DNA from: Rhodospirillales bacterium
GTDB taxonomy: Bacteria; Pseudomonadota; Alphaproteobacteria; ATCC43930; CGMCC-115725
Length of the DNA stretch: 57,769 bases
Reading direction: 5' to 3'
Assembly (NCBI GenBank): GCA_028288725.1
Contig: JAQGIC010000031.1
Coordinates: 1-57,769 of the forward strand
Part shown: positions 15,666 to 24,193 of the stretch, piece by piece
Numbering within the stretch: the stretch's first letter is position 1
Layout of the letters: each line of letters begins with the position of its first letter
The notes under the pieces: generated by a model
The model's input: the letters and a program-made list of their open reading frames with translations, nothing else
Database searches by the model: none
Told to the model about the DNA's origin: nothing
Translations under genes and position numbers: made by a program

Positions 15666-16111
15666 TGGATCCGCACCATGGATTGCGCCGTCAGGGTCAG
15701 GGGTTGACCGAAACCCGGATAGGGAATGATTGGCGTATAGGCATATTGGGCATTCACGGTGATATAGGTCCCGGCGGCTGTGCCGGTCGAGCAGGTCGAA
15801 CCGCAATTCGCCGCGGCGACGCCGCTACCGCTCGGACAGCCGCAGCTCTGGCTCGGCGCCGGGCTGGCCGCAATCGAGGAGAGGCTGGTGGCGCTGGTGA
15901 CGGCGGTCTGGATCTTGCCGCTGTTCCAGCCGTTGACGGCCGCGTAGCGTACGCCGGCCTCTGCCGCATTGACCAGTTGCAGCTGGTCGTAGAGTGCCAT
16001 GCCGACATCGACGATGCCGATGAAAGCGCTGATCAGGACCGGCACGACGAGCGCGAACTCGAGCGCCGCGGTACCCCGGCGATCGGTGCAGAATTGGCGC
16101 AAAGAAGCCAT
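15662..16111 (-). CDS. TadE-like pseudopilin, first gene of the minus-strand Tad block
   Basis: 149 residues from ATG 16111; further ATGs upstream (16165) would add a basic extension outside the family. DRRGTAALEFALVVPVLISAFIGIVDVGMALYDQLQLVNAAEAGVRYAAVNGW is the classic TadE start: a processed leader, the hydrophobic helix with ALEFA, and the following amphipathic part. A cysteine/glycine/serine-rich stretch (SQSCGCPSGSGVAAANCGSTCS) in the exported part is unusual and may be disulfide-rich. It starts the tadE-tadE-tadG-tadD operon. Confidence 0.85.
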   Translation of the reverse strand: MASLRQFCTDRRGTAALEFALVVPVLISAFIGIVDVGMALYDQLQLVNAAEAGVRYAAVNGWNSGKIQTAVTSATSLSSIAASPAPSQSCGCPSGSGVAAANCGSTCSTGTAAGTYITVNAQYAYTPIIPYPGFGQPLTLTAQSMVRIQ

Positions 16112-16455
16112 GGGAGACCGCTTCGCCTGCCGGCTTTGTCTGATGCTGGTCCGATCGACTGCCATCCGTGCCCAATTCTTACGCTCGACCGATGGCCGCG
16201 GTGCGTGGCGCCGCATCGCTTAAGCAGGTCCAACAGTCGGGCCAAGTGAATTCTTGATCAGCTTAAATGAAAAGCGGATGCGATGTTCAAGGTATCGATT
16301 AGATTACTTTATTAATTTTATCTAAAAAACGAAGATATCTCTTAATACAAGAGTAGGGATCGGCTTTGTCATCGATCCGACCGGTCCCCGAGGCTCGCGG
16401 GCACACGGGCTTCCACGAGCGGATGATCGCCGTCTGTGCCGAGCTTTGGTCCCGC
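16112..16455. other. AT-rich gap between Tad block and thiolase operon
   Basis: 344 bases without a gene. The part from about 16240 to 16360 is very AT-rich and must contain the promoter for the minus-strand tad genes. A small hairpin, CTCTT-N5-AAGAG (16339-16353), is followed on the minus strand, about ten bases on, by a run of six Ts. It could be a weak terminator for the thiolase operon that ends at 16456. No promoter boxes are assigned. Confidence 0.5.
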
Positions 16456-17637
16456 TCAGGCGCGCTCGAAGATGGCGGCGATGCCCTGGCCGCCGCCGAT
16501 GCACATGGTGACAAGTGCATAGCGACCGCCGGTCCGGTGCAATTCGCTGATCGCCTTTACGGTTATGATGGACCCGGTGGCGCCGACGGGATGTCCGAGC
16601 GAGATGCCCGAACCATTCGGATTGACCTTCGCCGGATCGAGCCCGAGTTCCTGGATGACGGCACAGGCCTGGGCGGCGAAGGCCTCGTTCGATTCCACCA
16701 CGTCCATATCCGCGATCGACAAACCGGTCCGGGCCAGCACCTTCCGGCTGGCGGGTACCGGGCCGATGCCCATATGGCTGGGCTCGACGCCGGCATGGGC
16801 ATAGCCGACCAGCCGCGCCAGCGGCGTGAGGCCCAGGGCGGCCGCGCGGTCGGCATCGGCCAGCACGACGGCCGCGGCTCCGTCGTTGATACCGGAAGCA
16901 TTGCCGACGGTGACAGATCCGCCTTTGCGAAAGGCCGGCCTCATCGCGGCCAGGGTTTCGGCGGTGGTATTGCCGCGGACGTGCTCGTCCTGATCGAAGA
17001 CTACGGTGCCCTTGCGGGTCTCGATTTCCACGGGGACGATCTGGTCCCGGAACCGGCCCTCGGCAATCGCCCGGGCAGCCCGGCGCTGGCTTTCGAGCGC
17101 CAGCGCATCCTGCGCTTCCCGGCTGATCTGGTAGCGCTCGGCGACGTTCTCCGCCGTGATGCCCATGTGGCTCTTGTCCCAGGGGTCGTGCAGGATCCCC
17201 AGCATGTAGTCGACCAGGGACGCATCGCCCATGCGGGTGCCCCAGCGCGAGCCGTTCAGGATCTGTGGTCCGCGGCTCATCGATTCCGCGCCGCCGGCGA
17301 TCGCAAGATCGGTATCCTCGAGCGCGATCGCCTGGGCGGCCGACACGATGGCCTGCAGGCCGGAGCCGCACAGGCGGTTGACGTTGAACGCCGGCGTCTC
17401 GATCGGCAGGCCGGCCTCCAGTGCCACAAAGCGGCTGAGATACGCGTCGGTCGGTTCGGTCGGGATGACGTTGCCGATGACGACATGGCCGATCATATCG
17501 GGTGCCGCGCCGGATCGGGTCAGCGCCGCCTTGACCGCAACGGTGGCGAGCCGGGACAGGGGAACGTCCTTCAGGGCGCCGCCGAAGCTGCCAATGGCGG
17601 TTCGGGCCATGCCCACGATCACGACATCGCGCGTCAT
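16456..17637 (-). CDS. Acetyl-CoA acetyltransferase / 3-ketoacyl-CoA thiolase
   Basis: 393 residues from ATG 17637, behind a good GAGGAG site; an upstream ATG is not needed. All thiolase residues are present: nucleophile C90 in [10 protein letters not shown]349 in LGHPVGATG and C379 in MCIGGGQG. Length and motifs fit the biosynthetic/degradative type II thiolases (PhaA/AtoB-like). It would release acetyl-CoA (or propionyl-CoA) at the end of a beta-oxidation round. It is the last gene of the minus-strand operon ligase, hydratase, ligase, thiolase, which starts at 21681. Confidence 0.92.
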   Translation of the reverse strand: MTRDVVIVGMARTAIGSFGGALKDVPLSRLATVAVKAALTRSGAAPDMIGHVVIGNVIPTEPTDAYLSRFVALEAGLPIETPAFNVNRLCGSGLQAIVSAAQAIALEDTDLAIAGGAESMSRGPQILNGSRWGTRMGDASLVDYMLGILHDPWDKSHMGITAENVAERYQISREAQDALALESQRRAARAIAEGRFRDQIVPVEIETRKGTVVFDQDEHVRGNTTAETLAAMRPAFRKGGSVTVGNASGINDGAAAVVLADADRAAALGLTPLARLVGYAHAGVEPSHMGIGPVPASRKVLARTGLSIADMDVVESNEAFAAQACAVIQELGLDPAKVNPNGSGISLGHPVGATGSIITVKAISELHRTGGRYALVTMCIGGGQGIAAIFERA

Positions 17638-17682
17638 CTCGGTTCTCCTCGTTTGTGCCGTCACGCGCGCTAGATATTATGT

Positions 17683-19275
17683 TTAGCGCGGCTTCTCGGT
17701 CTCATAGAAATCGGCCAGATCCTGGCGCAGCTTGGCCTTCTGGATCTTGCCGGTCGCGGTCTTCGGCATCGCCTCGGTGAAGATGACGCGCTTGGGGCAT
17801 TTGAACGGGCTCAGATGATCGCGCACCTTGGTCAGCAGCGTCTTCTCGTCGAGCGTCTGACCGGCTTTCAGAATAACGATCGCCGTCACCGCCTCGCCCC
17901 AGTGGGCGTGGGGCAATCCGACGACGGCCACTTCCTGAACGCCTGGGTCGGCGGCGTAGAGTGCCTTTTCCACCTCGATGGAGGCAACGTTTTCGCCGCC
18001 GCTCTTGATGACGTCCTTGAACCGGTCCTCGAACCACAGAATGCCGTCCGCGTCGAAATGGCCGGAATCGCCGGAGTGAAACCAGCCGCCGGCGAAGGCG
18101 GCATCGGTCGCGTCCGGATTATGCAGATAACCGGACAATACCTGCGGGCTGCGATAGACGATCTCGCCCGATTGGCCTTCGGGCACGAAGGCGCCGAACC
18201 CATCCATGATGCCGACTTGGACGTTGATCGACGGCGTGCCCACGGCGCCCGGGTGGCTCAGTTGGTGTTCCGGGCGGAAATAGACCGCCAGCGGGTTCAT
18301 TTCGGTCTGGCCGAACATCAGCGAGAAGTCGCAGCCCAGCGTTTCGATCGCCTTGCGCAGCTCATGGGTCGGCATCGGTGCCATGGCGTAGATCGCCAGA
18401 CGCAGGCTGGAGACGTCGCGGGGTTGCGTTGCCAGATGTTCGAGCAAGGCGCGATACATCATCGGCAGCGCGAACAGCAGGGTCAGGCGTTCGGTCTCGA
18501 TCAGCGCGCCGACGCGCGCCGCATCGAAGCCACGCTGAATGAAGATGGTGGCGCCGACCGCGATCGCCGGCGTCGCGATCACGTTCAGCTGCGCGGTATG
18601 AAACAGCGGCAGAATGGCGGTAACCCGGTCGTCCCCCGTCATGCGGGTATCGAGTGCCACGCCCATTGATTCCAGGTAGATCGCCAAGTGGCTGCTGACC
18701 ACGCCTTTCGGCGCCGAGGTGGTACCGCTGGTGTAGAGGTACGAGATCGGGTCGCGATCCTCGACCAGCGCCTCCGGCTCGTCCGCCGGCATGGCCTCCT
18801 GCAGTTGCTCGAACCCGACGGTCCGGCGCCCGGCGACCGGAGCCGCGTCGCCGATGACGAAGACATGGCCGACGGCCGGACTATCGGCCAGGGCGGGCTG
18901 CAACTGCTCCAGCAGGGCGGCCTCGACGACCACGCCCTTGATCGCGGCATGGCCCAGGACATAGGCAAGCTCGGTGTGGCGCCAGAACAGGTTGATCGGG
19001 ACGCAGATCAGGCCCAGCTTGGCGCAGGCGAAATAGGTCACCAGGAATTCTACGTTGTTGGTCGACATCAGGGCCAGCGCGTCGCCGCGCCCATAGCCCC
19101 GCGTCGCGAGGCCGTGGGCGGTCCGGTTGACCCAGTCGTTGAGCGCGCGGTAGCTGAGGCGTCGATCGCCATCGACGACGGCGAGCCGGCGCGGTGCCCG
19201 CGCGGCGCTGCGCACCAGCAAGTCGCCGACGTTGACCCGTGAGATCAGGTTTCGTTGCAGGTTCTGCTCAGCCAT
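17683..19275 (-). CDS. Acyl-CoA ligase (AMP-forming)
   Basis: 530 residues from ATG 19275, with GGAGGG upstream. The adenylate-forming enzyme motifs are in place: YLYTSGTTSAPKGVV (P-loop, ~175-190), FGQTEMNP, WFHSGDSGHFDADG, the hinge DRFKDVIKSGGENV, and the terminal catalytic lysine in PKTATGKIQKAKLR. It should activate a free carboxylic acid to its CoA ester via an acyl-AMP. The acid is not deducible; length fits medium-chain/aromatic-type or AtuH-like ligases. It overlaps the hydratase gene by 8 bases and is followed by the thiolase after 45. Confidence 0.9.
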   Translation of the reverse strand: MAEQNLQRNLISRVNVGDLLVRSAARAPRRLAVVDGDRRLSYRALNDWVNRTAHGLATRGYGRGDALALMSTNNVEFLVTYFACAKLGLICVPINLFWRHTELAYVLGHAAIKGVVVEAALLEQLQPALADSPAVGHVFVIGDAAPVAGRRTVGFEQLQEAMPADEPEALVEDRDPISYLYTSGTTSAPKGVVSSHLAIYLESMGVALDTRMTGDDRVTAILPLFHTAQLNVIATPAIAVGATIFIQRGFDAARVGALIETERLTLLFALPMMYRALLEHLATQPRDVSSLRLAIYAMAPMPTHELRKAIETLGCDFSLMFGQTEMNPLAVYFRPEHQLSHPGAVGTPSINVQVGIMDGFGAFVPEGQSGEIVYRSPQVLSGYLHNPDATDAAFAGGWFHSGDSGHFDADGILWFEDRFKDVIKSGGENVASIEVEKALYAADPGVQEVAVVGLPHAHWGEAVTAIVILKAGQTLDEKTLLTKVRDHLSPFKCPKRVIFTEAMPKTATGKIQKAKLRQDLADFYETEKPR

Positions 19276-20158
19276 GTTCGCCCTCCCGTTGCCGATGGAG
19301 TGTTGCCACGCCGCGCATGACCGCGCGCCCGGCTTCGTCGAGTGCCGCAAGCGCGATTTCGGCGCCGTCGATGCGCCCGGCCAGCGTCAGCCGATCGCCG
19401 CAATAGGCCGGTCGTTCGGCCTTGACCCTGAAATGTGCGATCGCGCCGGCCCCGACCTGGGCCGCGCATGCATCCAGCAGCAGCGCCGCCGTCAGGGGCC
19501 CATGGACGACCAGACCCGGGAAATGCTCGACCGCCGTTGCGTAAGGCTGGTCGTAATGGATCCGGTGCGGATTGAAGGTGAGCGCGGAAAAGCGGAACAG
19601 CATCGGCGGCGTCGGGGTGACGGTGCGGCGGAAATCCCAGGCCTCTTCCACCACCGGCCCTTCCGCGGCGGGGGCTGCGACCGGCTGACGGAAGACGATC
19701 GTCTGCATTTCGCTGATGCAGGTCGTGCCGCGCACCTGATAGTCGTGTTGCAGCCGGGCGAAGGCCAGGCGTCCGGACCGGCCGGATTTTTCGGTGAGGC
19801 CGGCCAGCCGGGAGAGACGTTCGACCCGATCGTCGATCCGCAGCGGATGCCGGAAATCGATCTCGCCGCCGCCCCACATGATGCCGGTCAGACGGCGCAG
19901 CGGCGGGATGATGCCGCCATCGCCGGGCAAGCCGTCCGGGCCCAGCCTATCGGCCTCGGTCGCCTCGGGCGCCAGGCACCAGTGCAGCCCGAGCGGGACA
20001 AGCGCGTCGGTCGAGAGCGGTCGCCCGAGCGTGACGCGGAACCGGTCGACCAGGCCGGCCGTGACCATGTCGCTGCCGCAGCGGCGCGCGGCCATCCAGC
20101 CGGCGATCTCGTCGGCCGAGGCGAGGTCCGGCGACAGGTCCGCGTCGGCTAGAGCCAC
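19268..20158 (-). CDS. Hot-dog-fold acyl-CoA hydratase (HTD2/mesaconyl-C4-CoA hydratase-like)
   Basis: 296 residues. The N-terminal half is a FAS1-like/MaoC-N type hot dog (SDMVTAGLVDRFRVTLGRP, PLGLHWCLAPE, LRRLTGIMWGGGEIDFRHPLRIDD). The C-terminal half has the hydratase-2 pattern LTFNPHRIHYDQPYA followed by FPGLVVHGPLTAALLLD. This double hot-dog arrangement is typical of mesaconyl-C4-CoA/itaconyl-CoA hydratases and related FAS1-like dehydratases. It probably hydrates or dehydrates an enoyl/3-hydroxyacyl-CoA in the same pathway as the flanking ligases. Short overlaps with both neighbours (8 and 10 bases) mark co-translation. Confidence 0.82.
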   Translation of the reverse strand: MALADADLSPDLASADEIAGWMAARRCGSDMVTAGLVDRFRVTLGRPLSTDALVPLGLHWCLAPEATEADRLGPDGLPGDGGIIPPLRRLTGIMWGGGEIDFRHPLRIDDRVERLSRLAGLTEKSGRSGRLAFARLQHDYQVRGTTCISEMQTIVFRQPVAAPAAEGPVVEEAWDFRRTVTPTPPMLFRFSALTFNPHRIHYDQPYATAVEHFPGLVVHGPLTAALLLDACAAQVGAGAIAHFRVKAERPAYCGDRLTLAGRIDGAEIALAALDEAGRAVMRGVATLHRQREGEHG

Positions 20159-21681
20159 TTCTCGACCTCGTGGCGCTGGATCTTGCCGGTCGTGCTGCGC
20201 GGAAACCTGTCGAACGGGATGAAATGCACTTCTTTCGGCCGTTTATAGCCGGCGAGCGACATGCGGCAGATCGCGTCGATATCCTGGACGGTCAATTCGC
20301 CCGTCGTCGAGACGAACGCCACCGGCACCTCGCCCCATTTCGGATCTTTTTTCCGGACGATGACGGCGTCGGTGACGCGCTTGTCCGCCAGCAGCACGCG
20401 CTCGATTTCAGCGGGATAGATGTTTTCGCCGCCCGACTTGATCATGTATTTCGCGCGATCGACGAAATCGTAGGTGCCATCGGGATTGCGCCGAAACAGG
20501 TCGCCCATGCGGAAGCCCCCGTCGCCGAAATCGCGGGCATTGGTCGCCGCCGCGTTCCAATAGCCGCTGAACACCGTCGGCCCGCGAATGGCGATCTCTC
20601 CGGTCTCGCCGTCGGCGACCTCGTTACCGTCCAGGTCCAGCAGGCGGACCTCGCACAGCGAGCTTTGCTGCTTCGACAGGCTCGCCGGCAACTCGCCCGG
20701 TGGAAACAGGCGGCGCGAGGCGGGCGGCAGGCCGGTTTCGGTCGATCCGAAACTGTTGAGATAGGGCGCGCGCAGGGCGCCGCTGAACGCGGCGATCAGG
20801 CTCTTCGGCACCAGGTCGGGCATCGCGCCCGCGGCTTTGATGCCGCGCGGGATCACACCTTCGGTCCTGACCATTTCCAAGACCGGCTCGATCGTGCCGG
20901 GCATCAGCAGCAGCCAGCCCAGCTTGTAGTCGCGGAGCGCATCGACGATCACGCGGCAATTGAAGCCGTCGACGACAATGACCGGCGCCCCGCTCATCAC
21001 CGCGCCCAGCACCTGATCGGCCGAACCCATGTGGAACATCGGCGCCCAGGCGACGAAGGCATCCTCCTCGGTCACGCGCAGGTCCATGCGCAGCACGGTC
21101 ATCCGCGCGATCTCGGCGCGATGGCTGATCAGCGCGCCTTTCGGCATGCCGGTCGTGCCGCTGGTATAGATGATCAGCAGGCCGTCTTCGGGATCGATCG
21201 ATCCGTCGGGCAGGGCCTCGTCCCCGGCCGCGATCAGGGCTTCATAGCCGGCGCCGAACTCCAGCACCCCGGCGACGTCCGTCCGGATGGCGGCAAAGGC
21301 GGCGGCGAAGCGCGGCGACACGATCGCCAGCTTGGGCGTGACCAGCGTGACGCAATGTTCCAATTCGGCCGCCGAAAGCCGCCAGTTCTGGCAGGCGACG
21401 ATGGCGCCCAGCGCGGCCGCGGCCAGCATGCATTCGATGAATTCGGCCCGGTTCTCCGACAGCAGCGCGATGCGATCGCCCCGGCCGATGCCCCTGCGAT
21501 GCAGCCCGGTGGCCAGGCATCGAACCCGATGGTCGAGTTGGCTCAGCGACATCCGGCGATCGCCGGCTTCGACCGCCAGATTTGCGGGGTTGGCGCGGAC
21601 CGATGCCCGGAACAGGTCGTAGACGGTCAAGCGGCCGGCCCGACCAATCGGCGCCCCCACCTCGACGGCTGTCTGGGCCAT
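20149..21681 (-). CDS. Acyl-CoA ligase (AMP-forming), first gene of operon
   Basis: 510 residues from ATG 21681, with GGGAGGACGAGG upstream. Motifs: IIYTSGTTGMPKGALISH (~168-185), FGSTETGLPP, GDLFRRNPDGTYDFVDRAKYMIKSGGENIYPAEIE, and the C-terminal STTGKIQRHE lysine. It belongs to the large FadD/LcfB-like group; the substrate is unknown. It is distinct from the ligases at 17683 and 31026, so the island carries three different CoA ligases. Its promoter lies in the divergent gap that contains the palindrome at 21878. Confidence 0.9.
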   Translation of the reverse strand: MAQTAVEVGAPIGRAGRLTVYDLFRASVRANPANLAVEAGDRRMSLSQLDHRVRCLATGLHRRGIGRGDRIALLSENRAEFIECMLAAAALGAIVACQNWRLSAAELEHCVTLVTPKLAIVSPRFAAAFAAIRTDVAGVLEFGAGYEALIAAGDEALPDGSIDPEDGLLIIYTSGTTGMPKGALISHRAEIARMTVLRMDLRVTEEDAFVAWAPMFHMGSADQVLGAVMSGAPVIVVDGFNCRVIVDALRDYKLGWLLLMPGTIEPVLEMVRTEGVIPRGIKAAGAMPDLVPKSLIAAFSGALRAPYLNSFGSTETGLPPASRRLFPPGELPASLSKQQSSLCEVRLLDLDGNEVADGETGEIAIRGPTVFSGYWNAAATNARDFGDGGFRMGDLFRRNPDGTYDFVDRAKYMIKSGGENIYPAEIERVLLADKRVTDAVIVRKKDPKWGEVPVAFVSTTGELTVQDIDAICRMSLAGYKRPKEVHFIPFDRFPRSTTGKIQRHEVEKWL

Positions 21682-21877
21682 TGTCCTCGTCCTCCCTGGT
21701 CGTGCCGCATAGGTTCGGCACCAGCTTCGGTCTTGGCCGTGCTGTATTGCTGATAAGCTATGCTCACTTGGGCGGAAATGTCACGCGTTTGAATGCGGCC
21801 TCGTCGCGATTGCTTCATTCCGCAGTGCGGCAACGCATAAGGATATATAAAGAGGAAATCGTGCCGGCTCGACATAA

Positions 21878-21890
21878 TGAGCAAAGCTCA
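21878..21890. promoter_or_regulatory. 13-bp palindrome TGAGC-AAA-GCTCA, candidate TetR operator
   Basis: A perfect inverted repeat with arms TGAGC/GCTCA and a 3-base centre, flanked by TA/TA one base out. It sits 51 bases before the start at 21941 and 197 bases before the divergent start at 21681. The same arms recur at 37226, and a looser form at 37081, both upstream of genes of the same island. TetR-family regulators bind palindromes of this kind; the TetR gene at 23423 is the obvious candidate. Confidence 0.65.
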
Positions 21891-21940
21891 CTAACGTTCG
21901 GTGCGAGGCGTATTTCTCTGTCGGCTGGAGCGGTTAGATC

Positions 21941-22582
21941 ATGAGCGAGGCGTCGGTGCTTCCGGTTGGCGATCCGGCGCCGATCGACTTCTATTTCGAT
22001 TTCATTTCGCCGTTCGGCTATTTCGCCAGCCTGCGGATCGATGCGCTCGCGGCAAGTCATGGCCGGACGGTCGAATGGCGCTCGATGCTGGTCGGCGTCA
22101 CCGTGCTCAAGGTCATGGGCCTGAAGCCCTTGATGGAGATCCCGCTGCGCGGCGACTACCTGAAGCATGACGCGGCACGCTACATGCGGCGCCACGGCAT
22201 CGTCATGAAGCGCCCGATCGCGCGCCCGCCGACGAGCCCGGTGATCGCGGGACGCGCCTTTCACTGGCTGCGCGTCCATGCGCCCGATCGCGCGCGGGCG
22301 GCGGCGGCCGCCCTCTATGCTGCCTATTGGGTCGAGGATATCCCGCTCGACACGGTCGAACTTGTCGCCGATATCGCCGGCCTGGGCGTCGCCGCCGACC
22401 GGCGGGCGGTGCTCGACGGCATCGCCAGCGGCGAGGCGGCGGCGTTGCTGCGGCAGGAGGTCGATGCCTCGATCGCGCGCGGCATCTTCGGTTCGCCCTC
22501 CTTCCTGGTCGATGGCGAGCTGTTCTTCGGGGTGGATAAGCTCGACCTGCTGGAGGAATGGCTCGCGATCGGCGGCTGGTAG
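21941..22582 (+). CDS. DsbA-fold protein, 2-hydroxychromene-2-carboxylate isomerase-like
   Basis: 213 residues from ATG 21941, with GGAG (21927-21930) upstream. The start PIDFYFDFISPFGYFASLRIDAL is the hallmark of the kappa-GST/HCCA-isomerase branch of the DsbA family, where a serine (S in ISPFGY) replaces the catalytic cysteines and binds glutathione. The end GIFGSPSFLVDGELFFGVDKLDLLEEWL matches the conserved cis-proline (GSPSF) and C-terminal helix. Classical members isomerise a naphthalene-pathway intermediate with glutathione, but many lie in fatty-acid or terpenoid islands without an aromatic pathway. Here it faces the ligase operon divergently and carries the candidate operator; its 3' end meets the convergent crotonase with a one-base gap. 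Confidence 0.82.
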   Translation: MSEASVLPVGDPAPIDFYFDFISPFGYFASLRIDALAASHGRTVEWRSMLVGVTVLKVMGLKPLMEIPLRGDYLKHDAARYMRRHGIVMKRPIARPPTSPVIAGRAFHWLRVHAPDRARAAAAALYAAYWVEDIPLDTVELVADIAGLGVAADRRAVLDGIASGEAAALLRQEVDASIARGIFGSPSFLVDGELFFGVDKLDLLEEWLAIGGW

Positions 22583-22583
22583 T

Positions 22584-23405
22584 TCAGTCGAACCGGGGCT
22601 TTCGCTTTTCGACGAAGGCGGTCATGCCCTCGGCCCAATCGGCGGACGCGGCCAGAACGGTCAGCGATTCCAGCCCGAAATCGCGCGCGCTTTTCGTGTC
22701 GACGTTCTCCGACAGATAGATGGCCGCCTTGGCCTGGGCGACGGCGAAGCGGCCGCCGCGCAGCACCTCTCCGGCCAGGGCAAGTGCCGCGGCCGGGAGG
22801 TCGTCCGGTTCGACCACGGCGTAGGCAAGCCCCAGCCGGTCGGCCTCGGCCGCCGCAATCTGCCGCCCCAGCAGGATCAGTTCCAGCGCCTTGCCCCGAC
22901 CGATCAGGCGATGCAGCTTCTGCACCCCGCCGGCGGCCGGAAACGCGCCGACCCGCACTTCGGTCAGGCCGATGCGTGCCGAAGCCGCGAACAGACGCAG
23001 ATCGCATGACAGCGCCAGCTCGCAGCCGCCGCCCAACGCATGGCCGTTGATGGCCGCGATCGTTACGAACGGGGCCGCCTCCAGCCGGTCGAACAGGCGC
23101 GTGATCGGAACCAGATAATGGTCGCGGATGCCGATCGGCGTGCTGAGCGGCGACGCCGGATCCGTGAAATATTTGATATGAGCGCCGGCGCAGAAAGCGC
23201 TGCCTTCGCCGGTCAGAATCAACGCCCGGGCGCGGCCGGCCTCGGCGGCATCGATCGCCCGGCCCAGCTCGGCAAGGAATTCGAAGCTGAGCGTATTCAT
23301 CTCACCCGGCCGGATGAAGCGGGCGCGGGCGACACCCGGGACGGGCCAGTCGAACGATACGGCGGCGCCGTCGAACGCGGGCGCGTGATCCTGATCCGGT
23401 GGCAT
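22584..23405 (-). CDS. Enoyl-CoA hydratase/isomerase (crotonase)
   Basis: 273 residues from ATG 23405, behind GGAGGGGAGG. The oxyanion loop ALILTGEGSAFCAGAHIKYF and the active-site region NGHALGGGCELALSCD with E129, and IGLTEVRVGAFPAAGG with E149, are intact. Both acid/base glutamates of a true enoyl-CoA hydratase are therefore present. It should add water to a trans-2-enoyl-CoA. It is the last gene of a long minus-strand operon that begins at 37040, placed just behind the TetR gene. The other crotonase of that operon (36258) lacks the first glutamate, so the two are probably not redundant. Confidence 0.88.
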   Translation of the reverse strand: MPPDQDHAPAFDGAAVSFDWPVPGVARARFIRPGEMNTLSFEFLAELGRAIDAAEAGRARALILTGEGSAFCAGAHIKYFTDPASPLSTPIGIRDHYLVPITRLFDRLEAAPFVTIAAINGHALGGGCELALSCDLRLFAASARIGLTEVRVGAFPAAGGVQKLHRLIGRGKALELILLGRQIAAAEADRLGLAYAVVEPDDLPAAALALAGEVLRGGRFAVAQAKAAIYLSENVDTKSARDFGLESLTVLAASADWAEGMTAFVEKRKPRFD

Positions 23406-23422
23406 GGATTTCCTCCCCTCCG

Positions 23423-24145
23423 TCAATGAATTTTCGCGCCGGGGGCGGAATTCAGACGGTCCGCGATCTTTTCCAACCGTTCGATCGCCTGGGACAGCTC
23501 GTGGGTGCCGCCCGGCATTTCGGCGCGAGGGTGGCTCGCCAGCGCGCGATAGACCATGTCGGCCAGACTGTCGGCGACCTCGTCGGCCGAGAAATCGCCC
23601 TCACCGCGCAGATAGGCCCAGGTGTGATGCTCGATGCCGCCATAGATCATGTCGCGCACCAGCGATAGCGACAGGCCGGCGCGGAATTCGCCGCTTTCGA
23701 CCGCGGCCTCGATGATCTCGATGGTGCGCTGGGTATATTCGCGGTTCATGTCGAACACGATGGTCGCGCGATAGTCGGGATCCAACCGCAGCTCCATCAG
23801 CACCAGCCGGCACAGCATCGGCTCCTGATGCAGCACCGACAGATGGCGCCACACCATGAAGCGCAGGCGATTCCAGGTGCCCGAGATGTGCTTCAGCTGC
23901 TTGTCATAGTCCGAGATGATCTCGACGTACCATTGCTCCAGGACCTTGATCAGCAGATCGCGCTTATTGTCGAAGTAGCGATAGATCGTGCCTTCGACGA
24001 CGCCGGCCCGCTCGGCGATTTCAGAGGTCAGGGCGTCGGCATAGCCCTTTTCCTTGAACACGATGCGCGCGGCGGTCATCAGCTCCGCAATGCGCAATTC
24101 GCGCGGCAAACGGGAAACCTGACGGCGGACAGGCAGCTTCTTCAT
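23423..24145 (-). CDS. TetR-family transcriptional regulator, AtuR/FadR-like candidate
   Basis: 240 residues. The N-terminal HTH is LMTAARIVFKEKGYADALTSEIAERAGVVEGTIYRYFDNKRDLL (about residues 22-65), a textbook TetR domain, with a basic arm before it. The all-helical C-terminal ligand domain (to ~225) has no close family signature I recognise. It is the only regulator in the 16-39 kb island, lying inside the long operon between the carboxyltransferase and a crotonase gene. I infer that it represses the island by binding the three TGAG...CTCA palindromes and is released by an acyl-CoA; this also implies autoregulation. In Pseudomonas the terpene cluster regulator AtuR is a TetR protein reported to bind 13-bp inverted repeats. 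Confidence 0.88.
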   Translation of the reverse strand: MKKLPVRRQVSRLPRELRIAELMTAARIVFKEKGYADALTSEIAERAGVVEGTIYRYFDNKRDLLIKVLEQWYVEIISDYDKQLKHISGTWNRLRFMVWRHLSVLHQEPMLCRLVLMELRLDPDYRATIVFDMNREYTQRTIEIIEAAVESGEFRAGLSLSLVRDMIYGGIEHHTWAYLRGEGDFSADEVADSLADMVYRALASHPRAEMPGGTHELSQAIERLEKIADRLNSAPGAKIH

Positions 24146-24193
24146 CCACGCACTTTCGTTGGGGGCGGCACGACTCTGTTTATACCGCCCGTA

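Noticed and set aside
16339..16353. CTCTT-N5-AAGAG hairpin as a definite terminator of the thiolase operon
   Set aside because: The stem is only 5 bp and AT-rich, and the T-run lies about ten bases away; kept only as a possibility in the gap entry.
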